Below are positions 44,517 to 51,541 of a stretch of 64,000 bases of DNA, piece after piece. The stretch covers positions 930,001-994,000 of the forward strand of contig OZ253584.1 in assembly GCA_965263165.1 (NCBI GenBank), read 5' to 3'. The notes beneath the pieces are model-generated. The model searched no databases, had not been told where the DNA came from, and saw only the letters and a list, made by a program, of their open reading frames with translations. The position numbers and the translations under genes were made by a program. How positions within the stretch are numbered: position 1 is the stretch's first letter; each line of letters starts with the position of its first letter. The DNA is from SAR202-VII-2 sp965263165. GTDB taxonomy: Bacteria > Chloroflexota > Dehalococcoidia > Lucifugimonadales > SAR202-VII-2.

Positions 44517-45368
44517 CTAAATCCCAACATCCAGGCTGATATCCAACCCCTTGGGCGAGTGCGTCAAAGCGCCCGAGGAGATGATGTCCACACCGCTCTC
44601 AGCGACCGCCCGGACGTTGCCCAGAGTGATGCCTCCGGATGCCTCCGTTTGAGCGCGGCCCTTGCAGAACTCCACGCCCCGCCGCATCTGCTCCGGGGTC
44701 ATATTGTCGAACAGGATGACGTCGGCGCCGCCGTCTAAGGCTGCTTGAACCTGCTCTAGGGTGTCGGCTTCCACTTCAACAGTGATCGTGTGCGGGGCGC
44801 GTGCCTTGGCCTGCCGCACCACGTCGGCCACCGACATGCCCTCTTGGGCAAGGGAAGCGATGTGGTTGTCCTTGATGAGGATGCCGTCTCCCAGGCTCTT
44901 GCGGTGATTGTTGCCCCCGCCCACCCGGACCGAGTAGGTCTGAAGGCCGCGAAGGCCGGGAAGGGTCTTACGGGTGTGCACGATGCTCACGTCGAAGCCC
45001 TGCACCGCGTCCACGAATTTCGCCGTCTCCGTGGCGATGCCGCTCATGTGCTGTAGGAAGTTGAGCGCCACCCGCTCCGCCATAAGGATGCCGGCCATAG
45101 GCCCGGCTATGTCGGCGATAGCATCCCCCGGGGAGAGGCGGTCGCCGTCGCGCTTGTGGGCGGTCCAGGTAATGGAGGGGTCCACCCGGCTAAACACGGC
45201 CAGGGCAACATCGAGGCCGGCCAGAACGCCGGCGCCCTTGGATACGAGGGCGCCAGCCGCGATGACGGAGGGTGAGACGAGGGTCTCGGTGGTGGGGTCG
45301 CCGAGGGCCAGGTCTTCCTCCAATGCGCGGTCGATGATGGCGTCAACTTCGGATTGAAGCAGGAACAT
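44517..45368 (-). CDS. nadC: Nicotinate-nucleotide pyrophosphorylase (quinolinate phosphoribosyltransferase)
   Basis: 283 aa. HTRKTLPGLRGLQTYSVR, GGGNNHRKSLGDGILIKDNH and LFDNMTPEQMR hold the PRPP/quinolinate-binding Arg, His and Lys residues. Converts quinolinate to nicotinate mononucleotide, the substrate of NadD encoded 10 kb away. GGAGGAG precedes the ATG. Downstream of the epimerase gene on the same strand with a 23-nt gap. Confidence 0.94.
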   Translation of the reverse strand: MFLLQSEVDAIIDRALEEDLALGDPTTETLVSPSVIAAGALVSKGAGVLAGLDVALAVFSRVDPSITWTAHKRDGDRLSPGDAIADIAGPMAGILMAERVALNFLQHMSGIATETAKFVDAVQGFDVSIVHTRKTLPGLRGLQTYSVRVGGGNNHRKSLGDGILIKDNHIASLAQEGMSVADVVRQAKARAPHTITVEVEADTLEQVQAALDGGADVILFDNMTPEQMRRGVEFCKGRAQTEASGGITLGNVRAVAESGVDIISSGALTHSPKGLDISLDVGI

Positions 45369-45391
45369 CGGGTTGGCTCCTCCGCGAAACG

Positions 45392-46333
45392 TCATTGGGG
45401 GTTGCCGGCCTGAAGCCACTTGGCGTAGTCGGCGACCCCGCGGTCGATATCGTATTCCGGCGCGTAGCCGCCGTCGTCGCGAGCGCGAGTGTTGTCCATG
45501 ACGACGCCCGTCTTGCCGGCAGGGCTCAGGCCCTTCTGGAGCGTAGCGTCGAAGCCGGGGACGGCCTTCTTGACCGCCTCCAGTATCTGACGGTTGCTGA
45601 AGCCGCTACCGCCGCCAAGGTTATAGATGCGGTGGTTCAGCTTGTCTGCGGCGGCGAGTTGCGCCACGCCCTTCGCGAGGTCTTTGACGTAGCACCAGTC
45701 CGCTTCGTCATCCTCAAAGGGGACGCCAGCCGCGAAGTCGGGCTCTGCGCCCCTGACGGCGGCGTGGGTGAGGCGGCTGGGCAGATTGAACATGCTGTAG
45801 TACAGCGGCCCGTAGATGCTTCCGATGCGCAGCGAGGCGACGTTCAGGCCCGTGCGGTCGCTATAGTGCAGGGCCAGGGTCTCCATGGCCTTCTTGAAGG
45901 CTTCCACTTGAGTCCGGGACTCGATGGGGAGGTGGTCGGACTCGCGGTAGGGGCCCTGTGTGAGGCCTGTGTACACGGACACTGAGCTGGCCAGAAGCAG
46001 GCGAGGCGTCTCGTTGACTCGGGAGGCTTCCAGGAGGTTAAGCAGGCCAACCGTGTAAACCTGCATGTCGCCGCGGGGCGTGGCCCCGCGCACCGGCGGC
46101 GCCACCAAGCTGACGATGGCGTCCACCTTATGACGCCGGACGACCTCCTGCACCTCGTAGGTGTTGGTGACGTCCATGCTGTCGATAGCGACCCGCTTAC
46201 CGATCTCGTCCTTCAGGAACTCGGGTTCGCGGCGGGCGCGGTGCTGGGTCAGCACGATGTCGTGGCCCATGTCGAGGAGGTTCCGGGCAGTGTGTAGTCC
46301 GATGAAACCCATACCGCCGACAATCAGGATCAT
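45392..46333 (-). CDS. NAD-dependent epimerase/dehydratase family protein, paralogue 1
   Basis: 313 aa extended SDR. MILIVGGMGFIGLHTARNLL binds NAD(P); LLASSVSVYTG gives the Ser/Thr region; SIYGPLYYSMFNLPSRL and DWCYVKDLAKG are typical. At the catalytic YxxxK position it has V143-x3-K147 (TQVEAFKKAME), so the proton-donor Tyr is missing. It is closely similar to the gene at 56.4 kb, which has the same substitution. Substrate unknown. Confidence 0.8.
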   Translation of the reverse strand: MILIVGGMGFIGLHTARNLLDMGHDIVLTQHRARREPEFLKDEIGKRVAIDSMDVTNTYEVQEVVRRHKVDAIVSLVAPPVRGATPRGDMQVYTVGLLNLLEASRVNETPRLLLASSVSVYTGLTQGPYRESDHLPIESRTQVEAFKKAMETLALHYSDRTGLNVASLRIGSIYGPLYYSMFNLPSRLTHAAVRGAEPDFAAGVPFEDDEADWCYVKDLAKGVAQLAAADKLNHRIYNLGGGSGFSNRQILEAVKKAVPGFDATLQKGLSPAGKTGVVMDNTRARDDGGYAPEYDIDRGVADYAKWLQAGNPQ

Positions 46334-46517
46334 GAGCGGCTCCTTCGGAAGCGGGCTATGCGGGCCGCGCACGACGCATGATACTGCGGAGCCGAGTTGG
46401 CGTGAAGGGATGACGCGGCGACTCGCGGCAATCCGGGGCGGCGCGAGGAGAATCCTGCCCCGCCCAGGCGGGGGCGGGAACGGGACAGAGGGTTTTGTTT
46501 TGGCCTGCGCCGCTATG

Positions 46518-46670
46518 CCGCCCGCTCCGCCCTCCGACGTTTTTGGGTACAGGGGGACTCGCTGTACCCCCGGCGGGGGCTGCGCCCCCTGCACCCCGCT
46601 TGGGGGAGGGCGGAGCGGCGTTGTTTCGCCTGGGCGCGTTTCAGACGCTTCCTAGCCTCCCCCCGAGTAC
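46518..46670 (-). repeat. Hairpin module M3, split by the IS element
   Basis: Complement orientation. Hairpin GGGGGC-GCA-GCCCCC (46575-46589), GGGTACAG/CTGTACCC stem, ACGTCGGAGGGCGG end, and TAGGAAGCGTC start. Its first bases lie on the far side of the IS (from 47888). Before insertion it directly followed ORF B of repeat copy 2, in the same orientation as M4. Confidence 0.75.
46665..46670 (+). repeat. Target-site duplication, left copy
   Basis: GAGTAC, duplicated at 47888-47893. Confidence 0.8.
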
Positions 46671-47887
46671 GAGACCTTTGCGTAATCCCCATTGATGCGC
46701 CGTTTGGTTGGAATGAGGGTTCTGGCGGGGATTGGGGGGCCTGATGGCGGCCTGCGACCTGGCTCTCCTCCCCGGTCTCCCTGACTTCTCAGGGCTTCCC
46801 GGGCGCTTCCACCCCCTGCGGGCACACGCCGCCCCCGGCGGTCAGGCGGCATCCAGCAGGAGACGGTCAGCCCGCCGCAGGTTGTATGCCGCACACTTGA
46901 AGAACAGCTCCGTGGCGTTCCGCGCTAGCCCCATGTACCGCACCCGCCGGTAGCCGTAGGTCCGCTTCAGCGTCCCAAACACCTTCTCCACCGCCGACCG
47001 CTGCTGTGCTATCAGTGCGTTCCGCCGCTGCTCCCACGGCGGCAGCACCGGATGATGCTTGTCCGCCCGCCGCATGATCCGGTCCTTGATGCCCAGGGAC
47101 TTGAGCCAGGCACTCCGCTGCTTCGACCCGTAGGCCTTGTCCGCATACACCGCCGCCTCATCTCCCCTCACCAACGCCTCCGCCACTTCCGTATCGTTCA
47201 CGTTGGCCGGCGTCAGCACCGCCTCCCGGATCAGCCCTGACCCTGCATCCACCCCCACGTGCGCCTTGTAGCCGAACTGCGACACCCCCCGCTGGCGCGT
47301 GAACCGCGCATCGGGGTCGGTCTCGCTCGGCGCTCCCGGCCGCCTCCCTCGCAGCGAAGGACGCTTCGCCTGCGCCTCCACGATGGTCGCATCGAGGAGC
47401 GTCCCCTTCTTCACGAAGAGGTTGCGCTGCGCCAATTGCCGGTCCATCTCCTTGAACAGTCGCGGGGCCAAACCCCGCTCCGTCACTTCCCTGCGGAAGC
47501 GGCTGATCGTCGAGTGGTCGGGGACGGCGTCCTCCAGGCCAAGCCCCACGAACCGCTTGAACGAGACCCGGTCCCACAGCGCTTCCTCGATCGCTTCGTC
47601 GGAAGCGTCATACCACTGCTGGAGCACCATGACCTTGACCATCACCACCGGCGGATAGCTCGGACGGCCTGACGGGGCGGCATAGATGCCCTTGACCACG
47701 TTGGCCAACTTCTTCCAGTCCAGCATCGCCTCGAGCCGCTCCAACTTCCCGTTCCGTCCGACTCGGTCCGGGAGAAGCACCTCAATGAACGACTGTCCAC
47801 GTATCGTCCGGTGCATGGCTTCCCCTCCTTGGCGTTGGCTCTCCGTGCTGATTGTGCCTGACCAGAAAGAGGTTATGCAAAGGTCTC
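46671..47887 (-). mobile_element. IS5-family insertion sequence, intact
   Basis: 1217 bp with terminal inverted repeats GAGACCTTTGCGTAA and GAGACCTTTGCATAA (one mismatch), flanked by GAGTAC direct repeats of 6 bp. Removing the IS and one GAGTAC restores a continuous sequence that matches the corresponding site of repeat copy 1 (9165-9213, complement) except for one base. One full-length transposase gene is carried. Confidence 0.92.
46842..47816 (-). CDS. IS5-family transposase
   Basis: 324 aa. N-terminal DUF772-type DNA-binding region (VMVKVMVLQQWYDASDEAIE, DHSTISRFRREV), then the DDE catalytic core: LLDATIVEA (first Asp), YADKAYGSKQR (second Asp), EKVFGTLKRTYGYRRVRY (Glu). AGGAGG precedes the ATG; an upstream frame extension crosses the terminal repeat and is not used. 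Uninterrupted, so probably active. Confidence 0.93.
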   Translation of the reverse strand: MHRTIRGQSFIEVLLPDRVGRNGKLERLEAMLDWKKLANVVKGIYAAPSGRPSYPPVVMVKVMVLQQWYDASDEAIEEALWDRVSFKRFVGLGLEDAVPDHSTISRFRREVTERGLAPRLFKEMDRQLAQRNLFVKKGTLLDATIVEAQAKRPSLRGRRPGAPSETDPDARFTRQRGVSQFGYKAHVGVDAGSGLIREAVLTPANVNDTEVAEALVRGDEAAVYADKAYGSKQRSAWLKSLGIKDRIMRRADKHHPVLPPWEQRRNALIAQQRSAVEKVFGTLKRTYGYRRVRYMGLARNATELFFKCAAYNLRRADRLLLDAA

Positions 47888-47893
47888 GAGTAC
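47888..47893 (+). repeat. Target-site duplication, right copy
   Basis: GAGTAC directly beside the right inverted repeat. Confidence 0.8.
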
Positions 47894-48021
47894 GAGGGAA
47901 GGAAGAGAGGTTCCCCCTCACCCGTCCCGGCGTCAGCCTCGGTATCACGCTCTTCCTCAAGTCGGGCTGCGACGATAGCGATCTTACGCTCGAGCTCGGC
48001 TCTTGCTTCAATATCCGTCAT
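47894..48021 (-). pseudogene. Repeat ORF B, 3' end displaced by the IS
   Basis: ATG overlaps the ORF A stop (ATGA), as in coupled genes. Encodes a charged amphipathic helix: MTDIEARAELERKIAIVAAR followed by LEEERDTEAD. Without the IS it would read ...LFLPSYSGGG and stop at the TAG inside module M3, a 48-aa product; with the IS it runs 60 codons on, partly into the transposase gene's 5' part, ending at 47782. Function unknown; a short coiled-coil partner of ORF A is possible. Confidence 0.5.
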
Positions 48022-48410
48022 CCCCGCTGACTTCTCTCCGGGGGCGCCGGGTTTGGGGGGCCGACGACAGTGCGCTCGACGATCCACTCGGCGACGCTGA
48101 TGTCGTTCGCCGCAAGCGCTGCTTTCATCACCTCGATGGCTTTGTCTGCGAGGCTGAGGAGAGCGCCTTCAGCCTGTCGCCGATGCGAGCCGGGCGAGGC
48201 CAAGACCGGGGCCGCTTCACCGTCCGGATAGCCGTCCCGCCCCGGAAGCCCACCGCTCTCCTCTCTGTAGGCGTCGCGCCGTTCGTGTTCTGCGCGGTGG
48301 GCGGCCTTCCGGCAGCGCCCGGAACAGGAGAGGGCGTCCAGGCGTAGAGCAGGCGGAAGCCGGTAGGGGCGCCAAAGGCAAAAGCGGCGGGAGCGAGAGC
48401 GGTAATCCAT
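48018..48410 (-). CDS. Repeat ORF A: small zinc-knuckle-like protein
   Basis: 130 aa. CSGRCRKAAHRAEHERR resembles the second half of small zinc fingers (CSxxCRxxAxR); an upstream Cys (FCLWRPY) could be the remnant of the first pair. The C-terminal half is helical (GALLSLADKAIEVMKAALAA, WIVERTVVGPPNPAP), faintly like small terminase or helix-rich phage proteins. GGAG 4 nt before ATG. Followed by ORF B with ATGA overlap. The homologous segment in copy 1 is broken. Confidence 0.5.
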   Translation of the reverse strand: MDYRSRSRRFCLWRPYRLPPALRLDALSCSGRCRKAAHRAEHERRDAYREESGGLPGRDGYPDGEAAPVLASPGSHRRQAEGALLSLADKAIEVMKAALAANDISVAEWIVERTVVGPPNPAPPERSQRG

Positions 48411-48550
48411 AGCACTCCAGGGGACAGATGTCACGACTGTGGGACAGTTGGCGACACTTCGCGACGTTTACCAGCGGCGCCCCGAAGGGAGCCGTGACGA
48501 AGCCGGGACAGATCTGAGACAGAGCCGTCGCGAGCCTTAGCGAAACCGCG

Positions 48551-48745
48551 GGGAGCCTTTAGCGGCTCCCAAGGGCTTGTGCCCTACAACGGCATTCGCT
48601 CCGGTCCAATCCTTCCTCGGAGGGTCTTGCCCCTTGGGTTGTTCCCTCAGCGCCCCTGCCACAGGGGGATTCTCTGTGGTTAGCCCCCAGTGCTCATGTA
48701 TGCGGCAGGCTCCGAGAAAGAGAAGGGGGCCGGTGGCCGACTTCA
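48551..48745 (-). ncRNA. Structured RNA candidate of the dispersed repeat, copy 2
   Basis: Same stems as copy 1 with a consensus promoter just upstream. Substitutions relative to copy 1 fall mainly in loops or keep pairing; the terminal hairpin GGGAGCC-N6-GGCTCCC (48551-48570) keeps its stem while its loop changes from seven to six bases. The GGGGG/CCCCC stem loses one C of a C6 run without losing pairing. Confidence 0.45.
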
Positions 48746-48751
48746 TGGGGT

Positions 48752-48780
48752 ATTATAGCACACGTGTTCGTATTTTGCAA
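48752..48780 (-). promoter_or_regulatory. Promoter of the repeat-borne RNA, copy 2
   Basis: Minus strand TTGCAA (48775-48780), 17-nt spacer, TATAAT (48752-48757). Confidence 0.65.
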
Positions 48781-48899
48781 TGGGGGGGTTGGCAGGGGCC
48801 CCGGACTGCGGCGTCCGCCCGCCGATGGGGACGGATGGTTTTGTCTTGGCCTGCGCCCTCGATCAGCGAAGAGTCTGGCTTGGCGTGCGCCGTTGTCCC

Positions 48900-49145
48900 A
48901 CCGGCCCACCCTCCGACGTTTGGGGTACAGGGGGACTCCCCCTGTACCCCCGGCGGGGGCTGCGCCCCCTGCACCCTGCTGGGGGACGGGGGCGGCGGCA
49001 TTTGCGCGTCGGGGCGCCCGGACCCCCAGCCTAACCTGCCCCCGAGTACAGGGGCAGGGACAGAGCAGCCCCCGCACCCCGCTGGGCGGCGGTCGCGAGC
49101 TTGCGTTAGCGCGTCGGGGCGCCTCCTAACCTTCCCCTGGTACGG
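48900..49145 (-). repeat. Hairpin module M4 and truncated tandem module M5
   Basis: M4 (48900-49060) has the hairpin GGGGGC-GCA-GCCCCC (48955-48969) and GGAGGGTGG end. Upstream on the same strand, 49060-49145 starts like another M (GGGGAAGGTTAGGAGGCG) but stops after half the hairpin (GTGCGGGGGCTGC), where M4 begins: a truncated tandem copy. Confidence 0.65.
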
Positions 49146-49229
49146 GGCGAGCGGGAGAGGAGGCTTTCCCTGGGTGTGGGGGAGGGGTGTAGGCTGGAGG
49201 CTTTTTCGGAGCATCCCTTAGGGGTCTCC

Positions 49230-49257
49230 TTGACGCTCCAAGCGCAGCCTCTATAAT
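49230..49257 (+). promoter_or_regulatory. Promoter of the catabolic operon
   Basis: TTGACG, 16-nt spacer, TATAAT, 54 nt before the first start codon. Confidence 0.65.
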
Positions 49258-49311
49258 GGCTTGTGCCTAGCGGAGAGTCGTGAACGGGGCGCGAACGGGG
49301 GAGGTAGCCTT

Positions 49312-50379
49312 ATGGCGGCCACGGAAGTCTTCGACTGCGATGGGCATCTGATCGAGTCCATCCCGGAACTAGCTGAGTACATGGAGCCCGCCATTCAGCG
49401 GGTGGCCACGGCCCCCCAGCGCCAGCGTATGGGCGTGTTCCCCAGTCTGGACGCCATCCATTATCCCAACGTTCCCGAGCTCGAGGGCGCGAACCCCAAG
49501 GAGTTGGTGCGGGCCAGCAATCAGCGGCCCGGCTCCGGGGAGGATATCGCCGCCTTCATCGAGAAGACGGGCATCGGGGCGACGGTGCTCTTTCCGTCAG
49601 AGGGTCTTTCCGTGGGCTTCATTCAGGTGAGCGATTACGCCGTCCGGCTGTGCCGCGCCTACAACGACTATGTTGCCGACCGCTACCGGCGCGTGGACCC
49701 GGGGCTGCACCCCGTCGCGCTGATCCCGATGCAGGACCCGCCCGCGGCCGCCGAAGAGCTGCGCAGGGCGGTGCGGGATCTGGACCTGCCAGGGGCGATG
49801 CTGCCGGCGACCGGCCTTCCCCTCCACCTTGGCCACGAGTTCTACTGGCCCGTCTACGAAGCTGCTTCCGAGTTGGGATGCTTCTTGGGCGTTCACGGCG
49901 GCTCCAACTGGGGTCTGGGCATCAGCACGTACAAAAGCAACGCCGCTTCTCATGTTCTGCACCACCCGGTGCCGCTGATGTACGCCATCGTGTCCTTCAT
50001 TTACGACGGCTTGCTGGACCGGCTGCCCGACCTGAGGGTCGCCTTCCTGGAGGGCGGCTGCTCTTGGACCGTCCTTCTCCTCGACAGAATGGCCCGCGAC
50101 GCGGAGTACAGGCTGGGCGGCACGACGAAGCGGGGGCTCCGAGACTACCTCACCGGTGGCCAGGTGCTCATTGGCTGCGAGGGCGACGACGAGAGCCTCC
50201 CGTATCTGGCCAAGCGGCTCGGCGTGGAACCGTTCGCCTACTCTTCAGACTATCCCCACGAGGTGGACCTCCCCGCCGCTCAGCAGATGATCCGCAACAC
50301 CCAAGAGCATGAGGAATTGACACAGGCCGAGAAGGAAGCGGTGCTTGCCGGTAACGCCAAGGCGTTCTTCCGGCTGTAG
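49312..50379 (+). CDS. Amidohydrolase_2 family metal-dependent hydrolase/decarboxylase
   Basis: 355 aa. The N-terminal metal motif is FDCDGHLIES (D-x-D-x-H), then GVHGGSNWG (His), LEGGCSWTVLLLDRM and a C-terminal YSSDYPHEV (Asp), matching the ACMSD-type TIM barrel. Family members decarboxylate or hydrolyse aromatic-derived acids. GGGGGAGG precedes the ATG. First gene of a five-gene operon with a second amidohydrolase, HyuB, CoA-transferase and thiolase-like proteins. Confidence 0.85.
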   Translation: MAATEVFDCDGHLIESIPELAEYMEPAIQRVATAPQRQRMGVFPSLDAIHYPNVPELEGANPKELVRASNQRPGSGEDIAAFIEKTGIGATVLFPSEGLSVGFIQVSDYAVRLCRAYNDYVADRYRRVDPGLHPVALIPMQDPPAAAEELRRAVRDLDLPGAMLPATGLPLHLGHEFYWPVYEAASELGCFLGVHGGSNWGLGISTYKSNAASHVLHHPVPLMYAIVSFIYDGLLDRLPDLRVAFLEGGCSWTVLLLDRMARDAEYRLGGTTKRGLRDYLTGGQVLIGCEGDDESLPYLAKRLGVEPFAYSSDYPHEVDLPAAQQMIRNTQEHEELTQAEKEAVLAGNAKAFFRL

Positions 50380-50500
50380 CAACCGACGCCCGCCCGCCCA
50401 GCGGCGCTTTCCAAGCTCAGGAGAAACGGTATTGAAGCACGCCTCAAAGCCGCCCACTTCTCCATGGTGAGGGGCGGAGGAGCGAGGCCAGGAGGGGGAC

Positions 50501-51529
50501 ATGCCGGTTATCGACTCAGACGCCCACGTGGTGGAGACCGAACGCACCTGGGAGTTCATCCCAGAAGAAGGACAGGCCCACAGGCCCGTGCATCTTGTCG
50601 CCAAGGACAAGCAGGCCCATGGCAAGGAGTACTGGTTGGTGGGCGACCGGGTGTACGCCAACAACATCAACATTGGCGAGGACACACCCGACGCCGCTCG
50701 GGAGGCCAGCGACATCAAAGCACGGTTGTCTCACATGGATGAGCTGGGAGTGGACGTCCACATCCTCTACCCTACGCTGTTTCTGACTCCGCTGACCACG
50801 AAGCCGGACGTTGACGTGGCCCTATGTCAGGGTTACAACCGGTGGATGGCCTCGGTGTGGGAACAGGCGCCGGACAGGCTGCGCTGGCCCGTCGTCCTGC
50901 CGCTGCTGGACATGAACAAGGCGATAGAGGAGTTGCACTACGGTGTGGAGCACGGGGGATGCGGCGTGTTCATCAGGGGCGTGGAGGCCCAGCACCGGCT
51001 GTCCGACCCGCACCTATTCCCGCTGTATGAAGAGGCGAGCAAGCTGAACGTCCCCATCTGCGTCCACTCGGCTACGGGCAACTTCACGGCCTTCGACCTG
51101 TTCACCATCGACTCGGGGTTCAGGGCCTTCAAGCTCGCCGTGGTGGGCGCCGTCCACGACCTGCTCATGAAGGACATTCCGGCCAGGTTCCCCGACCTGC
51201 GGTGGGTCGTCACGGAGGTCAGCGCCCAGTGGATTCCCTATGCCCTGAATGACCTTGACCTGCGCCTGAAGAAGTTGAACAGGCCGGGGGTCACCAGGGA
51301 CATTCTGAGGGACAACCGGATGTACGTCGCCTGCCAGACGACCGACGACTTCGACCGGATCTTCGACTACGTGGATGAGGAGCACATCCTTTTGGGAACC
51401 GACTATGGGCACAACGATACGGCTACCGAGCTTCACGGACTGCGCCGGCTGAGGGAGAGCGGCGCCGTGGATGCCGCCGCCGTCGACAAGATACTTTGGG
51501 ACAATCCCAAGATAGCGTACGCACTGTAA
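50501..51529 (+). CDS. Amidohydrolase_2 family protein, second copy
   Basis: 342 aa. VIDSDAHVVETERTWEFI (D-x-D-x-H), VHSATGNFTAFDL (His), WVVTEVSAQWIPYAL (Glu/Trp) and LLGTDYGHNDT (Asp) are the expected metal and acid/base residues. Distantly related to the preceding gene. Could act on a ring-cleavage product. GGAGGGGG precedes the ATG; 121 nt after the first amidohydrolase, 12 nt before HyuB. Confidence 0.85.
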   Translation: MPVIDSDAHVVETERTWEFIPEEGQAHRPVHLVAKDKQAHGKEYWLVGDRVYANNINIGEDTPDAAREASDIKARLSHMDELGVDVHILYPTLFLTPLTTKPDVDVALCQGYNRWMASVWEQAPDRLRWPVVLPLLDMNKAIEELHYGVEHGGCGVFIRGVEAQHRLSDPHLFPLYEEASKLNVPICVHSATGNFTAFDLFTIDSGFRAFKLAVVGAVHDLLMKDIPARFPDLRWVVTEVSAQWIPYALNDLDLRLKKLNRPGVTRDILRDNRMYVACQTTDDFDRIFDYVDEEHILLGTDYGHNDTATELHGLRRLRESGAVDAAAVDKILWDNPKIAYAL

Positions 51530-51541
51530 GGAGAGTTCCCC

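Larger units (their letters stand above)
46334..46670. other. Intergenic region with module M3
   Basis: 337 bp between the epimerase start and the IS element. The first ~180 bp show no clear signal except a CCCGCCCCCGCCTGGGCGGG palindrome-rich patch; the rest is module M3. Confidence 0.6.
47888..49060 (-). repeat. Long dispersed repeat copy 2 (M4 plus cargo)
   Basis: Inverted with respect to copy 1 and more complete. Order on the minus strand: module M4, promoter, structured RNA, a 130-bp block, ORF A, ORF B, then (across the IS) module M3. Thus the cargo is bounded by two M modules in direct orientation. Confidence 0.8.
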
